From NCBI GenBank assembly GCA_030656215.1, contig JAUSOD010000062.1, positions 1-64,000 of the forward strand: a DNA stretch of 64,000 nucleotides, written 5' to 3'. Shown in pieces: positions 18,128 to 26,684 of the stretch. Source of the DNA: Azoarcus sp. GTDB taxonomy: Bacteria; Pseudomonadota; Gammaproteobacteria; Burkholderiales; Rhodocyclaceae. Position 1 is the stretch's first letter, and every line of letters starts with the position of its first letter. The position numbers and the translations under genes were made by a program. A model generated the notes under the pieces. That model was not told where the DNA came from, did not search any database, and saw only the letters and a list, made by a program, of their open reading frames with translations.

Positions 18128-19063
18128 TCAGGCAGAGGGGCTGTCTGCAGCGCGCGGATGAAACTGCATGACTGCGCGCCCGTCGTCCGTGGTTTTTGCC
18201 GCAGCCTTCCATGCATGGCCCTGGATGACCTCAAAGGTCGCAGGAAGCCTTCCTGCCGTACGCAGTTGCTCATAGCGTGCGCGTGCCTCGGACCACGCCT
18301 TTTTGCCCGAGAGCCCGCGTGGCCGCGAGCTGGCTGCATTGGTGCCGCCACTGGCCTGCAGGTCGTGGAACAGATCGTCGAGTTCGGTGTAGGTCAGGGT
18401 CACCATCTCCATATCCATCACCGGGTCGGAGAAGCCGGCCTTGACCAGCGCATCGCCGATGTCGTGCATGTCGATGAAGCGGTGGACCCGCTCGCCATGC
18501 TGGTCCGGCAGGGCACTGCGCAGCTCACGTAGCGTGTCGGGGCCGAGGGTGGAGAACATCAGCAGCCCGCCGACCTCCAGGATTCGATGGATCTCCCTGA
18601 ACGCGGGCAGTGGATCGTGCAGGCCGGGCAGCATCAGGTTCGACCAGGCGAGCGAGACGCTTGCACGTGGCAGGGGCAGCGCGGTGGCGTCTGCCGCAAA
18701 CACCGGCGTGGCACGGGGTGGGGCACCGATCAGACGGCGAAACAAGCCACCCACGAGAGCCCCCACGGGGCTGCCCGGTGGTGTCGTGCGCAGGCGGCAA
18801 TGGGCTAGCATGGGCAGGGCGAAATCCAGCCCGAGCAGGTCTGCCTCAGGATAGCGTTCGGCCAAGCGCAGCAGGTCGGCACCGGTGCCGCAGCCCAGAT
18901 CCAGTATCCGCCGTGGGGTGATGCGGATGTAGTCGAGGCGCTCATCCATCCTGCGGGCGATTTCCCGCGCGAGGATGTCGGCGCCGTCATACCGCTCCGC
19001 GCAGCGGCTGAAGCGGCGACGCAGCAATCGGCGGTCGAGCCGGAAATCAGGATCGAGCGCCAT
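18128..19063 (-). CDS. bioC: Malonyl-[acyl-carrier protein] O-methyltransferase
   Basis: 311 aa. SAM-dependent methyltransferase that masks malonyl-ACP as a methyl ester to start pimeloyl synthesis for biotin. Class I motif LDLGCGTGADLLRLAERYP, post-motif LGLDFALPML, and the BioC-like segments LAWSNLMLPGLHDP and GGLLMFSTLGPDTLREL. The C-terminal extension (DDLFHDLQASGGTNA) is typical of BioC. Immediately downstream of bioB (9 bp), which fixes the assignment. Slightly longer than E. coli BioC (251 aa), as is usual for betaproteobacteria. Confidence 0.93.
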   Translation of the reverse strand: MALDPDFRLDRRLLRRRFSRCAERYDGADILAREIARRMDERLDYIRITPRRILDLGCGTGADLLRLAERYPEADLLGLDFALPMLAHCRLRTTPPGSPVGALVGGLFRRLIGAPPRATPVFAADATALPLPRASVSLAWSNLMLPGLHDPLPAFREIHRILEVGGLLMFSTLGPDTLRELRSALPDQHGERVHRFIDMHDIGDALVKAGFSDPVMDMEMVTLTYTELDDLFHDLQASGGTNAASSRPRGLSGKKAWSEARARYEQLRTAGRLPATFEVIQGHAWKAAAKTTDDGRAVMQFHPRAADSPSA

Positions 19064-19072
19064 GCTTCCGGG

Positions 19073-20062
19073 TCAGATCGATGTCAGACCGAGACGTTCG
19101 AACAGGCGTTGATCGTGATCGGCGTCGGGGTTGTCGGTGGTCAGCAGGCGTTCGCCGTAGAAAATCGAGTTCGCGCCGGCCATGAAACACATCGCCTGCA
19201 GCTCGTCGCTCATCTCCTGGCGGCCGGCTGAGAGCCGAACGAAGCTGGTTGGCATGGTGATGCGTGCGGCGGCAACGGTGCGGACGAAATCCAGGGGATC
19301 AATCTTGCTGCCGTCGGCGAGCGGGGTGCCCGGAATCTGGACCAGATTGTTGATCGGCACCGATTCGGGGGGCGGATTCATGTTGGCGAGCTGCGCAATC
19401 AGGCCGGCGCGTCCGGTCTGGGTCTCACCCAGTCCGATGATGCCGCCCGAGCAAACGTTGATGCCTGCATCGCGCACTTTGTCCAGGGTGTCCAGCCGAT
19501 CCTGCAGGGTGTGGGTGGTGATCACCTCGCTGTAGTACTCGGGGGCGGTGTCGATGTTGTGGTTGTAGTAGTCAAGGCCGGCGTCGGCCAGCTGCTCGGC
19601 CTGGCCCTGTCCCAGCATGCCGAGGGTGACACAGGTCTCCAGCCCGAGCTTTTTCACTTCGCGGACCATTTCCAGCACCGGCTGCAGATCCTTCTCCTTG
19701 GGGCCGCGCCAGGCGGCGCCCATGCAAAAGCGCGAAGAGCCCTTGGCCTTGGCTGCACGAGCGTGCTCGAGCACTTCCTCCACCGCCATCAGCTGCTCGC
19801 GTTCGAGGCCGGTGTCGTAGCGGGCCGATTGGGAGCAGTAACCGCAGTCTTCCGAACAGCCGCCGGTCTTGATCGACAGCAAGGTCGAACGCTGGATCTC
19901 TCCGGCCTTGAAGTGCTCGCGGTGTACTTGCTGAGCCCGGAACAGGAGGTCGAGAAAAGGCATGTCGAACAAGGTCTGAACGTCGGCAACGCTCCATTTT
20001 GCATCGGTGGGCACAGCAGGAGCGGCTTTGCGGGCGAACTTGATGGTGGATGTGCTTGTCAT
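19073..20062 (-). CDS. bioB: Biotin synthase
   Basis: 329 aa. Radical-SAM enzyme inserting sulfur into dethiobiotin. [16 protein letters not shown] carries the CxxxCxxC that binds the 4Fe-4S cluster; further ligands for the 2Fe-2S cluster are the Cys in [20 protein letters not shown] and [13 protein letters not shown], plus the Arg in [20 protein letters not shown] is a hallmark. First gene of a bioB-bioC operon, starting 58 bp from the divergent comF. Confidence 0.98.
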   Translation of the reverse strand: MTSTSTIKFARKAAPAVPTDAKWSVADVQTLFDMPFLDLLFRAQQVHREHFKAGEIQRSTLLSIKTGGCSEDCGYCSQSARYDTGLEREQLMAVEEVLEHARAAKAKGSSRFCMGAAWRGPKEKDLQPVLEMVREVKKLGLETCVTLGMLGQGQAEQLADAGLDYYNHNIDTAPEYYSEVITTHTLQDRLDTLDKVRDAGINVCSGGIIGLGETQTGRAGLIAQLANMNPPPESVPINNLVQIPGTPLADGSKIDPLDFVRTVAAARITMPTSFVRLSAGRQEMSDELQAMCFMAGANSIFYGERLLTTDNPDADHDQRLFERLGLTSI

Positions 20063-20120
20063 GATCTCTGGTCCGGGCTGTAATACGGCAACTCGGCATC
20101 TTCGTTCACGGGATGAAAAC

Positions 20121-20825
20121 TTGTCAAATACAGTTCCAGTGCTGGCACGCGTTTTAAACCATGTGCTTGATATGGTCTTGCCGCAGGAGTGCTATCTGTG
20201 TGGTGCGCCTTCGGGTGCTCAACCGGTGTGCGCAGCATGTCAGGCGGAACTGCCGCTTCACCCCGTCTCGGTGTGTCCGGTGTGCGCATTGCCAACTGCG
20301 GAGGGCACGGTGTGTGGGCGCTGCCTGAGCGCCGCACCGGCATTCGAAGCGACCCGGGCCGCATTCGAATATGCATTTCCGCTCAATGTCCTGGTTCAGG
20401 CATTGAAGTACCGTCACCGGCTCTCGTTGGCCGGATTTTTCGCATCGAGGCTGACTCTGCCGGCTGATGTCGATCTGATCCTGCCGATGCCGCTGCATCC
20501 CCGGCGCTTGGCCGGGCGCGGGTTCAATCAGGCAATGGAGATTGCCCGCCCACTGGCTCGCGCCCGTGGTTTGCCGCTGGAGCTGTTGAAAGTCGTACGC
20601 GTGCGCGACACCCCCGCGCAGGCCCAGCTTGGGCGCGAGGAGCGCGTGCGCAATCTTCGTGGCGCGTTTGCCTGCGACAGGCGTCTGGACGGGATGTGCG
20701 TGGTGGTGATTGACGACGTGATGACAACCGGGGCGTCGCTGGACGAACTGGCCCGCTGTCTGAAGGCCAGCGGCGCGGCGAGGGTCGAGAATTGTGTCGT
20801 GGCCCGCACACCGACGCCGCTCTGA
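20121..20825 (+). CDS. ComF-family amidophosphoribosyltransferase-like protein
   Basis: About 234 aa from TTG at 20121; GTG at 20139 and ATG at 20172 are alternatives, as no strong ribosome site distinguishes them. N-terminal double zinc-ribbon (ECYLCG, CAAC, CPVC, CGRC) followed by a type I phosphoribosyltransferase fold with [17 protein letters not shown], the PRPP motif. ComF (GntX) proteins support natural transformation or use of external DNA. Divergent from bioB, followed 35 bp later by trmL. Confidence 0.9.
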   Translation: MSNTVPVLARVLNHVLDMVLPQECYLCGAPSGAQPVCAACQAELPLHPVSVCPVCALPTAEGTVCGRCLSAAPAFEATRAAFEYAFPLNVLVQALKYRHRLSLAGFFASRLTLPADVDLILPMPLHPRRLAGRGFNQAMEIARPLARARGLPLELLKVVRVRDTPAQAQLGREERVRNLRGAFACDRRLDGMCVVVIDDVMTTGASLDELARCLKASGAARVENCVVARTPTPL

Positions 20826-20860
20826 GCTAGAGTGCGCGCTTTTCCTGCTGGCGCTGACTG

Positions 20861-21325
20861 ATGTTCGATATCGTCCTGTTCGAGCCCGAAATTCCGCCAA
20901 ATACCGGCAACATCATTCGCCTGACCGCAAATACGGGGGCACGCCTGCATCTGGTCGAGCCGCTCGGGTTCGATCTCAGCGACAGGCAGTTGTCGCGTGC
21001 CGGGCTCGATTACCACGATCTGGCGCACGTCACCGTGCATCGGGACTGGCTATCGTGCACCCGGCATTTTGAAGGCCAAAGGGTGTTCGCCTTGAGCACG
21101 CGCGGCACCGTAAGGCATGACTGCGTCGGCTATCGGGCGGGTGATGTGCTGGTGTTCGGTCCCGAGAGCAGGGGTTTGCCGGCAGATGTGCTCGAGGCGT
21201 TACCGGCAGAGCAGCGGATCCGGATCCCGATGCGGCCCGCGAATCGCAGCATCAACCTGTCGAATGCGGTGGCGGTGGTGGTCTACGAGGGCTGGCGTCA
21301 GCTGGGATTCGAGGGGGCTGCCTGA
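20861..21325 (+). CDS. trmL: tRNA (cytidine(34)-2'-O)-methyltransferase
   Basis: 154 aa. SPOUT-class enzyme that 2'-O-methylates the wobble base of tRNA-Leu isoacceptors. Begins MFDIVLFEPEIPPNTGNIIR, the TrmL signature, with knot motifs VFGPESRGLP and IPMRPANRSINLSNAVAVVVYE. Normal length. Convergent with gpsA, which ends 45 bp away; no terminator hairpin seen between them. Confidence 0.96.
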   Translation: MFDIVLFEPEIPPNTGNIIRLTANTGARLHLVEPLGFDLSDRQLSRAGLDYHDLAHVTVHRDWLSCTRHFEGQRVFALSTRGTVRHDCVGYRAGDVLVFGPESRGLPADVLEALPAEQRIRIPMRPANRSINLSNAVAVVVYEGWRQLGFEGAA

Positions 21326-21370
21326 GCGCGTGCATGCAGATGCGCCGGATGTGCATCTTACGGTGCTGGG

Positions 21371-22354
21371 CTATTCTTGCTTGGGGTCGCGTGCAAGCAG
21401 TTGCTCAACCACTTCACGTGCCGACTGCCCTTCATGCAGAATTGCATTGACTGCAGCGCAGATCGGCATGTCGGTACCAACCCGCTGTGCCAGGCCGGCC
21501 ACCTCGCGCGCAGTCGATACGCCTTCCGCGACATGTCCGAGATCGCGCAGGATGTCTTCCAGTGTCTTGCCCTCGGCCAGCGCAAGGCCCACCCGTCGAT
21601 TGCGTGACAGATCGCCGGTGCAGGTCAGGATCAGGTCGCCCATACCGGACAGGCCCATCAAGGTTTCGGGGCGTCCGCCCAGGGTCTCGGCGAGGCGGGC
21701 AATTTCGGCCAGGCCCCGGGTGATGAGCGCGGCGCGGGCATTGAGGCCGAAACCCATGCCATCGGAAACGCCGGCGGCAATCGCCATCACGTTCTTGATC
21801 GCGCCGCCGATTTCGCACCCCACCACATCGGTGTTTGCATAGAGGCGCAGGCGGGGCTGATGGAGTGCCTGCACCCAATCGGTCGCAAATGTCAGGTCGG
21901 CCGATGCCAGCGAAATTGCAGCGGGCAGGCCGCGCGCGACCTCCGCTGCGAAGCTCGGGCCGGTCAGGACGCCGCATGCGGCATTCGGGCCAAGCTCTTC
22001 GGTCACGATTTCGTGCGGGAGCCGGCCACTTCCTCCTTCGAGACCCTTGCACGCCCAGATAAGCGGCGTTCCCGGTTGTCGCAGGCTCAGGGCACGGGCT
22101 GTCCCGCGCAGTCCCGCAAGCGGTGTGACCACCAGATGCAGATCGGCGCCGCAGGCCGCGGTGTCGAAGTCAGCAGTCAGCGCCAGCGTGGGGTGAAGTT
22201 GCAGCCCGGGGAGATAACGCTGGTTCTCGCCCTTGCTGCGGATCTCGTCGATATGCAGGGGATCTCGCCCCCACAGGGTGACCTTATGGTCTGCGCAAAA
22301 CGTCTGTGCAAGCGCCGTACCCCAGGCGCCAGCGCCGAATACCGAAATATGCAT
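21371..22354 (-). CDS. gpsA: Glycerol-3-phosphate dehydrogenase [NAD(P)+]
   Basis: 327 aa from the ATG at 22354; an in-frame GTG at 22372 would overlap the upstream gene. Reduces dihydroxyacetone phosphate to sn-glycerol-3-phosphate for phospholipids. Rossmann motif VFGAGAWGTALA, substrate-site Lys in VGCEIGGAIKNVMAIAAG, and GLSGMGDLILTCTGDLSRNRRVG. Last gene of the arsR-rhodanese-grxC-secB-SH3-gpsA run; the secB-gpsA adjacency is common in proteobacteria. The start codon lies 5 bp after the SH3-protein stop. Confidence 0.97.
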   Translation of the reverse strand: MHISVFGAGAWGTALAQTFCADHKVTLWGRDPLHIDEIRSKGENQRYLPGLQLHPTLALTADFDTAACGADLHLVVTPLAGLRGTARALSLRQPGTPLIWACKGLEGGSGRLPHEIVTEELGPNAACGVLTGPSFAAEVARGLPAAISLASADLTFATDWVQALHQPRLRLYANTDVVGCEIGGAIKNVMAIAAGVSDGMGFGLNARAALITRGLAEIARLAETLGGRPETLMGLSGMGDLILTCTGDLSRNRRVGLALAEGKTLEDILRDLGHVAEGVSTAREVAGLAQRVGTDMPICAAVNAILHEGQSAREVVEQLLARDPKQE

Positions 22355-22359
22355 CCGCT

Positions 22360-22806
22360 TCAGAGTCCCCACACCTCATTGACGCGCAGATATCCGCTCG
22401 CGCCGTCCCGGTGACGGACCTTGACCCAGCCGTTTTCGGGCGGTTCGGCGAAGTCAAGTACGGCATCCTTGACCGTGGTGAACACCGGCGAGGAGGATTC
22501 GTCCGCCTGCTGGCGCACCGGGGTCTGTGCCACGGTGACGAGCAGGGTTCGCCGTTCGGCAAGCAACTGTCTGTCTATCCACGACAAGGCGCCGGCCGGG
22601 TCGCGCACCTTCACCCATTTGTCGAGTGCCACCACTACCTCCACCGGCGTGCCGGCGAGGATGATCGAGAGCTTCCTGCCCTTGTCGGACGGGGTGTCGT
22701 ACAGGATGGCCGGCGTTGCAACCGAACGGAATTCGATGGCAAGCCCGGCACTGCTGGCCAGCGACAGGGCGACGGCGATGGCAAGGCGAAGGTGGCGGGT
22801 GATCAT
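22360..22806 (-). CDS. Periplasmic bacterial-SH3-domain protein
   Basis: 148 aa from the ATG at 22806, chosen because a clear signal peptide follows (MITRHLRLAIAVALSLASSAGLA). The mature protein holds two SH3b-like repeats: residues about 25-80 (YDTPSDKGRKLSIILAGTPVEVV ... KVRDPAGALSWI, read in parts) and about 85-145 (VRQQADESSSPVFTTV ... GWVKVRHRDGASGYLRV). Such domains often bind cell-wall peptide or partner proteins; no catalytic domain is present. It lies between secB and gpsA, 10 bp after secB. Function unknown. Confidence 0.85.
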   Translation of the reverse strand: MITRHLRLAIAVALSLASSAGLAIEFRSVATPAILYDTPSDKGRKLSIILAGTPVEVVVALDKWVKVRDPAGALSWIDRQLLAERRTLLVTVAQTPVRQQADESSSPVFTTVKDAVLDFAEPPENGWVKVRHRDGASGYLRVNEVWGL

Positions 22807-22816
22807 TTGCGGACGC

Positions 22817-23272
22817 TTACTGGATCGGGACTTCACCGGCCGGTGCTTGCTGCTGCCGCGACTGGTAAAGCGCCTCGAAGTTGACCGGGGCGAGCAGCAC
22901 CGGCTGGAAGCCGGCACGGGTGATCGCATCGGAGACGGCTTCGCGGGCATAGGGGAAGAGGATGTTCGGGCAGCCGATCATCATCACCGGCTCAAGGTCG
23001 CCCTCGGGGATGTTGCGGATCTGGAATACGCCGGCCTGGGCCACTTCGACCAGGAAAACCGAGCGCTCCTCGCCGATCTTTGCCGCGACGGTAACGGTCA
23101 GGGTGACTTCGAATAGCCCCTCATCGACGGCCTTGCCGTCGGTGCGCAGTTGAACGTTGATCTGCGGTGTGTCGCGCTCAAGATAGATTTGCGGTGCGTT
23201 GGGCACCTCGAGCGAGAGGTCCTTGACGTAGATCTTCTCGATGGAGAATACGGGTTGTGCGTTTTCGGTCAT
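22817..23272 (-). CDS. secB: Protein-export chaperone SecB
   Basis: 151 aa. Tetrameric cytosolic chaperone that keeps preproteins unfolded and delivers them to SecA. Typical pattern: FSIEKIYVKDLSLEVPNAP, EVTLTVTVAAKIGEE, VAQAGVFQIRNIPEGDL and CPNILFPYAREAVSDAITRAGF. Normal length. Downstream of grxC (74 bp), an arrangement (grxC-secB-gpsA) conserved in many proteobacteria. Confidence 0.97.
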   Translation of the reverse strand: MTENAQPVFSIEKIYVKDLSLEVPNAPQIYLERDTPQINVQLRTDGKAVDEGLFEVTLTVTVAAKIGEERSVFLVEVAQAGVFQIRNIPEGDLEPVMMIGCPNILFPYAREAVSDAITRAGFQPVLLAPVNFEALYQSRQQQAPAGEVPIQ

Positions 23273-23346
23273 GTGAGCTGCCTGGATCGGTTTGAGTGAT
23301 TCGGTTTGATTGATTTGGTTTGAGCCAAGGGAAGCGGTCGGACGCG

Positions 23347-23622
23347 TCAGTCGGCAGTCAAGCCGAGCAGGGGAACGAGCTCCCCTTTCTGGTCGAGTGC
23401 GTAAAGATCGTCACAGCCGCCGACATGGTAGTCGCCGATGAAGATTTGCGGAACTGTGCGCCGACCGGTGGCCTGCATCATCTGGTCACGCTGTTCCGGG
23501 TCGAGGTCGATGCGGATCTTGTTGATTTCGGTCACCCCGCGGGCGCGCAGCAACTGCTCGGCACGTGCGCAATAGGGGCAGTAATTGCTGGTGTACATAC
23601 GGACGGCAGCTTGCATGGTCAT
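23347..23622 (-). CDS. grxC: Glutaredoxin 3 (GrxC type)
   Basis: 91 aa from the ATG at 23622, whose first bases overlap the rhodanese stop (ATGA), implying translational coupling; Met3 (23616) is an alternative. Dithiol glutaredoxin with active site YCPYC, cis-Pro motif TVPQIFIGDYHVGG and GG-D segment. Uses glutathione to reduce disulfides and mixed disulfides. Its coupling to a rhodanese and a two-cysteine ArsR regulator suggests a role in sulfane-sulfur or persulfide handling (inference). Confidence 0.95.
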   Translation of the reverse strand: MTMQAAVRMYTSNYCPYCARAEQLLRARGVTEINKIRIDLDPEQRDQMMQATGRRTVPQIFIGDYHVGGCDDLYALDQKGELVPLLGLTAD

Positions 23623-24035
23623 TTCTTCTTGCGGGTGATCGGCTGGCCGGCCTTTTCCCATTCGAACAGGCCGCCACGCAGGTTGAACAGCTTCTCGAAG
23701 CCCGCCTTCTTCAGCGTTGCCAGGGCCGAGGCCGAACGTGAGCCGCTGGCGCAGCAGAGGATGATGGGGCGATCCTTGAGTTTTTCAAGCTCATTGCTGC
23801 GGCGGGTGAGCTCACCCAGGGGCATATGGCGCGCATTCGGGATGTGACCCTGGCTGTATTCGCCCTGGTCGCGAACGTCGAGCACAATCGCATCCTCGCG
23901 ATTGATCAGCATGGTTGCTTCCACCGGGCTTAGCAGCGCCTTGTTGCCCTGGTTGCGGATGAAGTCGAACAGCAGCCAGCCGCCCGAGGCGGCTGCCAAT
24001 GCAGCCCAAGCCAGGTTCTCTTGCAGGAATTCCAC
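23619..24035 (-). CDS. Membrane-anchored rhodanese (YibN-like)
   Basis: 138 aa from GTG at 24035, with CCGGAG upstream; the open frame further upstream is out of homology. An N-terminal hydrophobic segment (AWAALAAASGGWLLFDFI) likely anchors it in the inner membrane. The rhodanese domain contains VLDVRDQGEYSQGHIPNARHMPLGEL and the active-site loop CCASGSRS, with the nucleophilic Cys expected as the second Cys. Transfers sulfane sulfur or handles persulfides. Coupled by ATGA overlap to grxC and 20 bp downstream of an ArsR regulator. E. coli yibN-grxC-secB-gpsA shows the same order. Confidence 0.92.
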   Translation of the reverse strand: MEFLQENLAWAALAAASGGWLLFDFIRNQGNKALLSPVEATMLINREDAIVLDVRDQGEYSQGHIPNARHMPLGELTRRSNELEKLKDRPIILCCASGSRSASALATLKKAGFEKLFNLRGGLFEWEKAGQPITRKKK

Positions 24036-24055
24036 GAAATCAGTACTCCGGAGGG

Positions 24056-24391
24056 TTATTTGCTGGTGTTGCTGGGAGCAACGCCACAGAAGACTTCGCG
24101 CATCAGAACGATCAACTGCAGCGTGCGTTGGTCGCCGACACGGTAGTAGACGCGGTTGGCATCCTTGCGGGTGTGCAGAACGCCCTTGTCGCGCAAGATC
24201 GCGAGATGTTGCGAGATGTTGCTCTGCGAGGTGCCCACGGCTTCGACGATGTCCTGCACGCAGACTTCTTCGCTGCCGAGCACGCAAAGGATCTTGAGGC
24301 GAAGCGGATGTGCGATCGCCTTGAGAGCACGAGCAGCTGTCTCGATGTGTTCATTCTTATCGATCAGCTCGAATATGTCTTGATTGATCAC
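24056..24391 (-). CDS. ArsR/SmtB-family repressor with persulfide-sensor-like cysteines
   Basis: 111 aa winged-helix protein. Helix-turn-helix region VCVQDIVEAVGTSQSNISQHLAILRDKG, wing TRKDANRVYYRV. It lacks the CVC metal motif of ArsR/SmtB arsenic and zinc sensors. Cys36 (LKILCVLG) and Cys102 (REVFCGV) are 66 residues apart at the positions used by the reactive-sulfur sensors SqrR (Cys41/107) and BigR (Cys42/108); there is an extra Cys44. It heads the rhodanese-grxC operon. I infer repression relieved by persulfide-driven tetrasulfide bond formation. A metal or oxidant signal is the alternative. Confidence 0.85.
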   Translation of the reverse strand: MINQDIFELIDKNEHIETAARALKAIAHPLRLKILCVLGSEEVCVQDIVEAVGTSQSNISQHLAILRDKGVLHTRKDANRVYYRVGDQRTLQLIVLMREVFCGVAPSNTSK

Positions 24392-24417
24392 GAGAGGGCC
24401 GGGTGGGCAAAACCAAT

Positions 24418-24449
24418 AGTATAAAATAACGCGCTAACGTTCAACGCGC
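24418..24449 (-). promoter_or_regulatory. Promoter and candidate operator of the arsR-rhodanese operon
   Basis: Minus strand TTGAAC (24444-24439) and TATACT (24423-24418) form a promoter with a short 15-bp spacer, 27 bp before the arsR ATG. The direct repeat AACGCGC (24428-24434, 24443-24449) and the palindrome AACGTT (24436-24441) overlap it and could be the repressor site. Confidence 0.4.
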
Positions 24450-24515
24450 CATTTCTGGCACACGAACCTCTGAATTCTACCTGCAGTCTCAACCTTTAAC
24501 GGACCTAGACTTTCC

Positions 24516-25265
24516 ATGTACAAGATCGTTCTGCTTCGCCATGGTGAATCCACCTGGAACAAGGAAAACCGCTTCACCGGCTGGACCGACGTGGACCTCA
24601 CCGAGCAGGGTGTGGACGAAGCGCGGGCGGCGGGCCAGTTGCTCAAGCATGAGGGTTATACGTTCGACCTGGCGTTTACTTCGGTGCTGAAACGTGCGAA
24701 CAAGACGCTCAATATCGTGCTCGAAGAGCTCGATTCGCTGTGGTTGCCGGTGGAGCATTCGTGGCGTCTGAACGAACGTCACTACGGTGCCTTGCAGGGG
24801 TTGAACAAGGCCGAGACGGCTGCGCAGTATGGTGATGAACAGGTACTGGTATGGCGCCGCTCGTACGATACGCCGCCCGCTGCGCTGGAGGAGGGTGATG
24901 CACGGCTCAATTGCGATGATCCGCGCTATGGCTCGCTGCCGCGGGCAAAGTTTCCGCGCACCGAGTGCCTCAAGGATACAGTGGCGCGCGTCGTGCCCTA
25001 CTGGGAAACGGTCATCGTGCCGCAGATTCTTGCCGGTCGTCGCATTCTGGTGGCCGCGCACGGCAACAGCTTGCGTGCGCTGATCAAGTACCTCGACAAC
25101 ATCTCCGATAGCGAGATCGTCGGCCTCAACATTCCCACTGCGCAGCCGCTGGTGTACGAACTCGATGTCAATCTTAAGCCGGTCAAGCGTTATTACCTTG
25201 CCGACGAGGACACCATTCGAGCCGCACAGGCCGCGGTGGCCGGTCAGGGCAAGGCGAAGGTCTGA
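24516..25265 (+). CDS. gpmA: 2,3-bisphosphoglycerate-dependent phosphoglycerate mutase
   Basis: 249 aa, normal length. Interconverts 3- and 2-phosphoglycerate. The phospho-His motif [18 protein letters not shown], the catalytic [12 protein letters not shown], and the second His in [15 protein letters not shown] are intact. Divergent from the arsR operon. An EnvC-like gene starts 12 bp after its stop. Glycolytic/gluconeogenic role alongside gap and pgk at the left end of the window. Confidence 0.97.
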   Translation: MYKIVLLRHGESTWNKENRFTGWTDVDLTEQGVDEARAAGQLLKHEGYTFDLAFTSVLKRANKTLNIVLEELDSLWLPVEHSWRLNERHYGALQGLNKAETAAQYGDEQVLVWRRSYDTPPAALEEGDARLNCDDPRYGSLPRAKFPRTECLKDTVARVVPYWETVIVPQILAGRRILVAAHGNSLRALIKYLDNISDSEIVGLNIPTAQPLVYELDVNLKPVKRYYLADEDTIRAAQAAVAGQGKAKV

Positions 25266-25276
25266 TCTCGATTGAC

Positions 25277-26632
25277 GTGATCCTCCTGCGTTTCCGGGCG
25301 GCCCTCGTGCGCGGCGTGTTCCTGGCAGTGCTGCTCGCAGGGGCGGTTCTGCCGCGGGACGGGCTCGCCCAGACAACGCCTGAGATCAGCGAAAAGCGGT
25401 CCGACCTGGATGAGCTCAAGCGCCGGATTCGCGACCTGCAAAAGGACCTGGCCCAGACCGAAGCGACGCGCTCTGGAGCGGCAAACGCGCTGGCCGAGGC
25501 CGAGCGCGCGGTCTCCAGGGTGGAGCGCGATGTGCGGCGTGTGGCCAGTGAGCGTGCGGACGCGGAAAAGGCGTTGGCCGTGCTCGAGTCCGAGCAGCGC
25601 GAAGTCGAGGCGCGGATCGCGGCGCGTCAGGGGGAGCTTGCCGAGTGGCTGAGGCGGCACTACATGTTTGGCTCGGCCGATGGCGTCGCCCCCTTGCTGG
25701 CGGCGCGCGATCCCAACCAGCTTGCTCGTGACGCACATTATCTGGAACATCTTGGGAGAGCGCGGCTGGCATTGATTGACGGGCTGCGCAACGATTTGCG
25801 CACCAAGGCCGAACGTGCTTCGGAAATTTCCGCCCGACGCGATCGCATGGTGCAACTCGAGGCCGAGCAGCGCGCCCGGCAGGCAGAACTGGCTACGGTG
25901 CACCAGACGCGCCGACAGGCGCTCACCGAGATCGCTGGTCAGCTCAAGTCGCAGAAGCAGGAGGTCGATGCGCTCAGGGAGGACGAGAAGCGGCTTGCCC
26001 GTTTGCTCGAAACGCTGGCGCAGCGTGCCCGGGAAGTCGCTGCACGGCAGGCCGCCGCGCGGGCGGCAGCCGAGCGCCGCGCGGCGCAGGCAGCGCAGGA
26101 TGCTCAAGCAGCACAGGCTCAGGCGTCGCAGTCGGGAGCGACCGCCTCGGTTCGCCCCGCAACGCCCCCAAGGCGCTCCGAACCGGTCGTGGGCGAGATT
26201 CGGCAGTCTGCCGGGCCGACGCCGACCGGCGTGAGGTTTGCGCAGTTGCGCGGTCAATTGCGTTTTCCGGTCCGTGGCGAACTCATTGGCCGCTTTGGTG
26301 CTCAAAGGGCAGAAGGTGGAACGACCTGGAAAGGCGTTTTCATTCGTGCAGCCAGTGGCTCGGAGGTGAGGGCGGTCAGCGCGGGAGAGGTGGTGTTTTC
26401 CGACTGGTTGAGGGGATATGGAAACCTGCTCATCCTCGATCACGGTGGCGACTACCTTTCAGTATATGGTAACAACGACGCCCTGCTTAGGGAGGTCGGC
26501 GATGCCGTCGCCGGGGGCGATGCGATTGCGAGCGTAGGGGCAAGCGGAGGGGGCCCGGAATCGGGTTTATACTTCGAAATCCGACACCAGGGACGGGCGC
26601 TCGACCCGATGCAGTGGGTGCGGCTTAACTAG
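25277..26632 (+). CDS. EnvC/murein-hydrolase-activator-like protein with degenerate LytM domain
   Basis: 451 aa from GTG at 25277. Signal peptide (ALVRGVFLAVLLAGAVLPRDGLAQ), long coiled coil (about residues 35-270, rich in E/R/A/Q heptads), an Ala/Gln linker, and a C-terminal LytM/M23 domain (about 335-450). Active LytM enzymes use H-x3-D and HxH zinc ligands; here the matching segments read TTWKGVFIRA and LYFEIRH, so the zinc site is broken. This is the EnvC pattern: a periplasmic activator of amidases (AmiA/AmiB type) during septum splitting, not a hydrolase. Between gpmA and ctpA, as in other betaproteobacteria. Confidence 0.9.
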   Translation: MILLRFRAALVRGVFLAVLLAGAVLPRDGLAQTTPEISEKRSDLDELKRRIRDLQKDLAQTEATRSGAANALAEAERAVSRVERDVRRVASERADAEKALAVLESEQREVEARIAARQGELAEWLRRHYMFGSADGVAPLLAARDPNQLARDAHYLEHLGRARLALIDGLRNDLRTKAERASEISARRDRMVQLEAEQRARQAELATVHQTRRQALTEIAGQLKSQKQEVDALREDEKRLARLLETLAQRAREVAARQAAARAAAERRAAQAAQDAQAAQAQASQSGATASVRPATPPRRSEPVVGEIRQSAGPTPTGVRFAQLRGQLRFPVRGELIGRFGAQRAEGGTTWKGVFIRAASGSEVRAVSAGEVVFSDWLRGYGNLLILDHGGDYLSVYGNNDALLREVGDAVAGGDAIASVGASGGGPESGLYFEIRHQGRALDPMQWVRLN

Positions 26633-26684
26633 ATACAGGGTGTGGCCGAGGTGGCCGCGCCGGCATATTCACGATGGAGTGCTC

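Noticed and set aside
20007-20120. Upstream extension of comF over the bioB start
   Set aside because: The first 38 codons of the open frame overlap bioB coding sequence and lack homology; a start at 20121 or later is preferred.
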